DNA of 64,000 nt from SIRX01 sp965213905 (GTDB lineage: Bacteria; Actinomycetota; Rubrobacteria; Rubrobacterales; Rubrobacteraceae). Location: contig OZ243922.1 in the NCBI GenBank assembly GCA_965213905.1, positions 806,001 through 870,000 of the forward strand, given 5' to 3'. A program made the position numbers and the translations under genes. This document shows, one piece after another, positions 60,227 through 64,000 of the stretch (its first letter is position 1; each line of letters begins with the position of its first letter). The notes under the pieces were generated by a model. That model saw nothing but the letters and a program-made list of their open reading frames with translations, was not told where the DNA came from and ran no database searches.

Positions 60227-60252
60227 AAGGGGCTCCGTTTCGGAGCCCCTTT
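60227..60252. terminator. Terminator hairpin between vapC remnant and sucB
   Basis: AAGGGGCTCCG (60227-60237), TTT loop, CGGAGCCCCTT (60241-60251): perfect eleven-base stem, 22 bases beyond the sucB stop. Most likely ends the sucA-sucB transcript. Confidence 0.8.
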
Positions 60253-60273
60253 GAAACCCGTGTTGGCTAGAGG

Positions 60274-61635
60274 CTAGCCTTCCAGCAGCAGCGTTTCCGG
60301 GTCCTCGATCAGCTCTTTGATCCGGACCAGGAACTGCACGGCGTCGGCGCCGTCCACGATGCGGTGGTCGTAGGAGAGAGCCAGGTACATCATCGGCCGG
60401 GCTTGTATCTCACCGTCCACGACCATCGGGCGCTCCTGGATCTTGTGCAGCCCGAGTATCGCAACCTGCGGGGTGTTGAGGATCGGGGTAGAGTTCAGCG
60501 AGCCGTAGATACCGCCGTTGGTTATGGTAAACGTACCGCCCTGCAAATCCTCCAGGGCGAGCTTTCCGTCGCGGGCCTTCGTGGCGAGGTCGGCTATGCC
60601 GCCCTCGATCTCGGCGAAACTCTTGCTGTCCGCCCCGCGCAAGACGGGCACGACCAGCCCCTCTTCGGTGTTTACCGCCACACCGACGTCGTAGTAGTGT
60701 TTGTAGACCAACTCGTCTTCCTGGAGTTCGGCGTTGATCTTGGGGAAAGCTTTGAGTGCGCCGATAGAGGCTTTGGTGAAGAAGCTCATAAACCCGAGCT
60801 TGACCTCGTTGCGCTCCTGAAACTCTTCCTTGCGACGGCTCCTGAGCTCCATAACGGCGCCCATGTCCACCTCGTTGAAAGTTGTGAGCATCGCCGCCGT
60901 CTGCTGCGCCTCGACCAGCCGCTTGGCGATGGTCTGCCGCCGGCGCGACATGCGGACCCGCTCTTCGAGGTCCGCCCGGCCGTCTCCCAAAGCCTGCGGT
61001 TGCGGGGAGGGTTCCTGGGTGGCTTGCTGGCCGTCGTCTTGGCCCTCGGCCTGGCCGTTTTCCCGGCCCCCGGATTCCTCGGGCGGAGCCTGCCGATACT
61101 GCTCCCGGATCGCCCGCTCCACGTCGTCCCGGGTCACCCGCCCCCCAGAACCGCTCGCGCTGACCTCCACCAGGGCTATCTCATACTCCTCGGCCAACTT
61201 CCGTACCGAGGGCGAAGCCCGGACCTCACTGTCTTCCCGGTGCCCGTTCGCCTCTTCGGTCTCTTCCGTTTCGGCGTCGGTGCCGGCTTTTTCCTCGGCC
61301 TCCGGTTCCGGCTGTTCAGCTTCGGCCTGCTCTACTTCGGACTCAGCGGACTCTTCTTGTTCTTCCTCATGATCCTCTTCTTGGACCGGTTGTCCGTTAC
61401 CTTCGCCGATGGTGCCGATAACTTCGCCGACTTCCACGGTGTCGCCCTCGCCTTTGGCGATGGATTCGAGGACGCCGTCCTCTTCCGCTTCGACTTCGAA
61501 GTTGATCTTATCCGTCTCCAACTCGACGAGCGGGTCGCCGGCGGAGACTGGGTCTCCTTCCTGCTTCATCCACTGGCCGACGGTCGCATCGGTGACCGAC
61601 TCTCCCAACTCCGGGACGTGTATCTCGACCGACAC
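60274..61635 (-). CDS. sucB: 2-oxoglutarate dehydrogenase E2 (dihydrolipoyl succinyltransferase)
   Basis: 453 residues. One lipoyl domain (1-80) with the lipoylated Lys43 in ETDKINFEV, a long Glu/Ala-rich linker (about 85-135), a peripheral E1/E3-binding domain (SPSVRKLAEEYEI, GGRVTRDDVERAI), a second linker rich in Gln/Gly and the catalytic acyltransferase domain ending SYDHRIVDGADAVQFL (His and Asp). It transfers succinyl groups to CoA in the TCA cycle. ATG 61635, fifty bases after sucA. It is separate from E1, unlike the fused Kgd of mycobacteria. Confidence 0.93.
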   Translation of the reverse strand: MSVEIHVPELGESVTDATVGQWMKQEGDPVSAGDPLVELETDKINFEVEAEEDGVLESIAKGEGDTVEVGEVIGTIGEGNGQPVQEEDHEEEQEESAESEVEQAEAEQPEPEAEEKAGTDAETEETEEANGHREDSEVRASPSVRKLAEEYEIALVEVSASGSGGRVTRDDVERAIREQYRQAPPEESGGRENGQAEGQDDGQQATQEPSPQPQALGDGRADLEERVRMSRRRQTIAKRLVEAQQTAAMLTTFNEVDMGAVMELRSRRKEEFQERNEVKLGFMSFFTKASIGALKAFPKINAELQEDELVYKHYYDVGVAVNTEEGLVVPVLRGADSKSFAEIEGGIADLATKARDGKLALEDLQGGTFTITNGGIYGSLNSTPILNTPQVAILGLHKIQERPMVVDGEIQARPMMYLALSYDHRIVDGADAVQFLVRIKELIEDPETLLLEG

Positions 61636-61685
61636 CTGCTCACCTTTCCTCTCTGGTTATCGTAATCTTTTTGATCCCCTGAATT

Positions 61686-64000
61686 CTACTCGCTCCCGAC
61701 GGGCGCCTGTTCCTGCGTGGCCTGGGCCATCTCCCGGCCCTCCTCCGCGTCGTCGTTGATGCTTTCGAAAGCCCGCTGAATGACCCGGGCGTGCTCTTCT
61801 TTGTGGAACCGCGCGGAGCCCTGAGCCGGGCTGGGCCGGGCCGGTTTGCCGACGTAGAGCACCGGGAGTTCCCCGCCGACGAGCTCGTTCAGGCGTGCCT
61901 GAACGAACGTCCACGCCCCCATGTTCTGAGGTTCCTCCTGGACCCACAGGATCTCTCGCAGGTTGGGGTAGTTGGAGATCACCTCCCCAACCTCTTCGTC
62001 GGGAAAAGGATACAGCAACTCTATGCGGGCTACGGCCGTGTCCACGGCTTCTTCCCGGTACTCACTACCGGCGAGCTCCGTGTAGATTTTGCCGGAGCAC
62101 AGGATGAGCCTCTCGACCGACTCCGCGTTCTCGCCGGCCTCCGCATCTCCGAGCACCGGCTGGAACTTGCCGCCCGAGAGGTCTTGGAGGCTGGACGCGG
62201 CCATCGGGTTACGCAGGAGGCTCTTGGGGGTCATGATGATGAGCGGACGCTTGTGCTCGTTCAGCATGGCCTGGGCGCGCAAGAGGTGGAAGTACTGGGC
62301 CGCGGTGGTCAGGTTGGCGACCCGGATGTTCTCCTGGGCCGCGAGCTGTAAAAAGCGTTCGAGCCGGGCGCTGGAGTGCTCCGGCCCCTGGCCCTCGTAG
62401 CCGTGCGGCAGCAGCATGGTGAGGCCGGAGATCTGGCGCCACTTCGCCTGCCCGCTGACGATAAACTGATCTATCATCGGCTGGGCCACGTTGACGAAGT
62501 CCCCGTACTGGGCCTCCCAGAGCGTCAACGTATCCCGGGAGTTTACCGAGTAACCGTACTCGAAACCTATCACCCCGATCTCCGAGAGCGGGCTGTTGTA
62601 GACGGCGAACGAAGCGTTGGCCTGCGGCATTTCGTGCAGCGGCACGTATTTTTCATCGGTCTTCGTGTCGTAGAGGGCGGCGTGGCGCTGGGAGAAGGTC
62701 CCCCGCTCGGAGTCCTGGCCCGTGAGGCGGATGGGCACGCCCTCTTCCAAAAGCGTGGCGAAGGCCAGCGTCTCGGCGTGGGCCCAGTCTATGTTCTCCA
62801 AGTCTCCGCGGTTTCTCTGGAAGAGCTTCTCCAGCTTGTCGTTCGGGGAGAAGTCCTCGGGCCAGTCCAAAAGTGCCGCGTTGATCTCCTCTATCTTCTC
62901 GCCCGTGACGGCCGTCTCCGGCACCTCGACGATCTCCGTCCGGCCTTCGGGCAGGTCGTCGTCGTTTTCGTCCATCTCCGGGGGGTTCTTCTGGACCTCC
63001 TCCATCCGGGAGCGGATGTCCTCCACCATCTGCTCGGCTTCGTCGGCCTCGATCACCCCGCGCTCTTTCAGGGTTTTGGCCCAGATCTGGCACACCGACG
63101 GGTGCTCCCGGATCTTGTCGTACATCACGGGCTGGGTGTAAGAGGGTTCGTCACCCTCGTTGTGCCCGAACCTCCGGTAGCCGACGAGGTCTATCATGAA
63201 GTCTTTTTTGAACTTCTCCCGGTAGGCGTAGGCGAGCTCCATCGCCGCCAGGCAGGCCTCCGGATCGTCGGCGTTTACGTGGACGACCGGGATCTCGAAC
63301 CCCTTCGCCAGGTCGCTGGCGTACTGGGTCGAGCGGGCCTCGTGCTGCTCGGTGGTAAAGCCGAGCTGGTTGTTGGTAATTATGTGGATCGTACCGCCGG
63401 TCGTGTACCCCGGCAGCCGCGAGAGGTTGAGCGTCTCGGCCGCAACACCCTCGCCCGGAAACGCCGCGTCGCCGTGCAACGTAACGGAGAAGGAGGCGTC
63501 CGTGTCGAACGTCGGCTCGCCCGGCTCGTCCCGCTTTTCCTGGGCGGCCCGGGTCATGCCCTCCGCAACTGGGTTGACGTGTTCCAGGTGGCTCGGGTTC
63601 GGCGCCAGGTTGATGAGGACTTTCCAGTCTTCCTCGCCTTCTTCGAGGTGGAACTCCCGCTGTCCGAGGTGGTACTTCACGTCCCCGACCCAGCCACCGC
63701 CGCCGCTCTCGGCGACCGCCGGGTCTTCGCCCCGGTCCGGCTGCTGGAACTCGTCGAAGATCTTGGCGTAAGGCTTGTTCAGAACGTGGGCCAGCACGTT
63801 CAAGCGCCCCCGGTGGGCCATGCCCATGACGATCTCCGGGGTCCCGGCGTCGGCGGCCAGCCGGATCATGCGGTTCAGCATCGGCACGACCATGTCGTTA
63901 CCCTCTACGGAGAACCGCTTCTGCCCGAGAAAGGTTTTGTGGAGGAACTTCTCGAAGGTGTCAACCCGGGTGAGCCGCCGGAGGAGCCTCTTTGCCGCCT
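61686..64000 (-). CDS. sucA: 2-oxoglutarate dehydrogenase E1, N-terminus outside window
   Basis: At least 770 residues are visible; the frame is open to base 64000 (KRLLRRLTRVDTFEKFL reading in), so the start lies beyond. The internal Met at 63893 is not the start. Motifs: MGMAHRGRLNVLAHV, GDAAFPGEGVAAETLNL (thiamine diphosphate region), TNNQLGFTT, YRRFGHNEGDEPSYTQP and LLPHGYEGQGPEHSSARLERFL. It decarboxylates 2-oxoglutarate and passes the succinyl group to SucB, whose gene follows. Full length would be about 930 residues. No acyltransferase domain can be judged since the N-terminus is missing. Confidence 0.95.
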   Translation of the reverse strand, partial: AAKRLLRRLTRVDTFEKFLHKTFLGQKRFSVEGNDMVVPMLNRMIRLAADAGTPEIVMGMAHRGRLNVLAHVLNKPYAKIFDEFQQPDRGEDPAVAESGGGGWVGDVKYHLGQREFHLEEGEEDWKVLINLAPNPSHLEHVNPVAEGMTRAAQEKRDEPGEPTFDTDASFSVTLHGDAAFPGEGVAAETLNLSRLPGYTTGGTIHIITNNQLGFTTEQHEARSTQYASDLAKGFEIPVVHVNADDPEACLAAMELAYAYREKFKKDFMIDLVGYRRFGHNEGDEPSYTQPVMYDKIREHPSVCQIWAKTLKERGVIEADEAEQMVEDIRSRMEEVQKNPPEMDENDDDLPEGRTEIVEVPETAVTGEKIEEINAALLDWPEDFSPNDKLEKLFQRNRGDLENIDWAHAETLAFATLLEEGVPIRLTGQDSERGTFSQRHAALYDTKTDEKYVPLHEMPQANASFAVYNSPLSEIGVIGFEYGYSVNSRDTLTLWEAQYGDFVNVAQPMIDQFIVSGQAKWRQISGLTMLLPHGYEGQGPEHSSARLERFLQLAAQENIRVANLTTAAQYFHLLRAQAMLNEHKRPLIIMTPKSLLRNPMAASSLQDLSGGKFQPVLGDAEAGENAESVERLILCSGKIYTELAGSEYREEAVDTAVARIELLYPFPDEEVGEVISNYPNLREILWVQEEPQNMGAWTFVQARLNELVGGELPVLYVGKPARPSPAQGSARFHKEEHARVIQRAFESINDDAEEGREMAQATQEQAPVGSE

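Overview
The window is GC-rich bacterial DNA with many GTG and TTG starts, strong AGGAGG ribosome sites and Tat-type secreted proteins. From recalled protein character (separate SucA and SucB, paired GntP permeases, TrpB2, PhoX and PhoD phosphatases, many PAS/GAF/PP2C-type proteins) it looks most like a deep-branching actinobacterium of the Rubrobacter type. That assignment is an inference; no rRNA or tRNA gene is present to test it.

Layout. 1-1455: end of an S9 peptidase. 1552-9811: a polyamine uptake and catabolism operon (class III aminotransferase, FAD amine oxidase, PotA-PotD-PotB-PotC, metallo-beta-lactamase-fold hydrolase, aldehyde dehydrogenase). Two of its catabolic enzymes are broken: the aminotransferase by an in-frame TGA, the aldehyde dehydrogenase by a frameshift plus an internal deletion of roughly 250 codons. 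9849-13406: a small membrane protein, a tandem universal stress protein, and an NCS1 permease coupled to a cyclase-family hydrolase. 13437-18859: a LOV-PAS-GAF-PP2C phosphatase (probable blue-light receptor), superoxide dismutase, a CoA-disulfide-reductase-like flavoprotein and an aldo/keto reductase. 19009-28834: a phosphate-related zone with a DUF11 surface protein, a PhoD phosphatase frameshifted by a 10-bp tandem duplication and a PhoX phosphatase, plus TrpB2, a beta-lactamase-fold protein and a second S9 peptidase. 29127-30185: RlpA-like protein and small membrane proteins.

30322-39834: a surface-glycan cluster (epimerase, large membrane proteins, alkaline-phosphatase-superfamily sulfatase homologue, flippase, DUF2304-GT2 fusion). 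39831-51537: an acid-sugar catabolic cluster of eight same-strand genes: SDR, fuconate-dehydratase-like enolase, GntP, a divergent ketol-acid-reductoisomerase homologue, DUF1537 kinase, PdxA2, a LarA-family protein and a second GntP. A cyclase-family gene and an IclR regulator lie on the other strand beside it. This cluster is the best candidate for an undescribed pathway, because the reductoisomerase homologue has lost the canonical catalytic His and Lys while keeping metal ligands. 51685-54954: a paralogue of the 37738 membrane protein and a PIG-V-like mannosyltransferase. 55113-56593: gamma carbonic anhydrase and MeaB. 56882-59880: a redox operon (XRE-cupin regulator, Rrf2 regulator, CPYC flavoprotein, frameshifted methyltransferase). 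60028-60180: a VapC remnant. 60274-64000: sucB and the 3' part of sucA, which runs off the window.

Three sites, upstream of phoD, phoX and the 51685 glycan gene, carry TTAACC/GTTCACC-like direct repeats at about 11-bp spacing. They resemble PHO boxes and suggest a phosphate-starvation regulon that includes surface-glycan remodelling. Several genes are broken (TGA, frameshifts, deletion, duplication), so either this locus is decaying or some of the single-base lesions are sequence errors.
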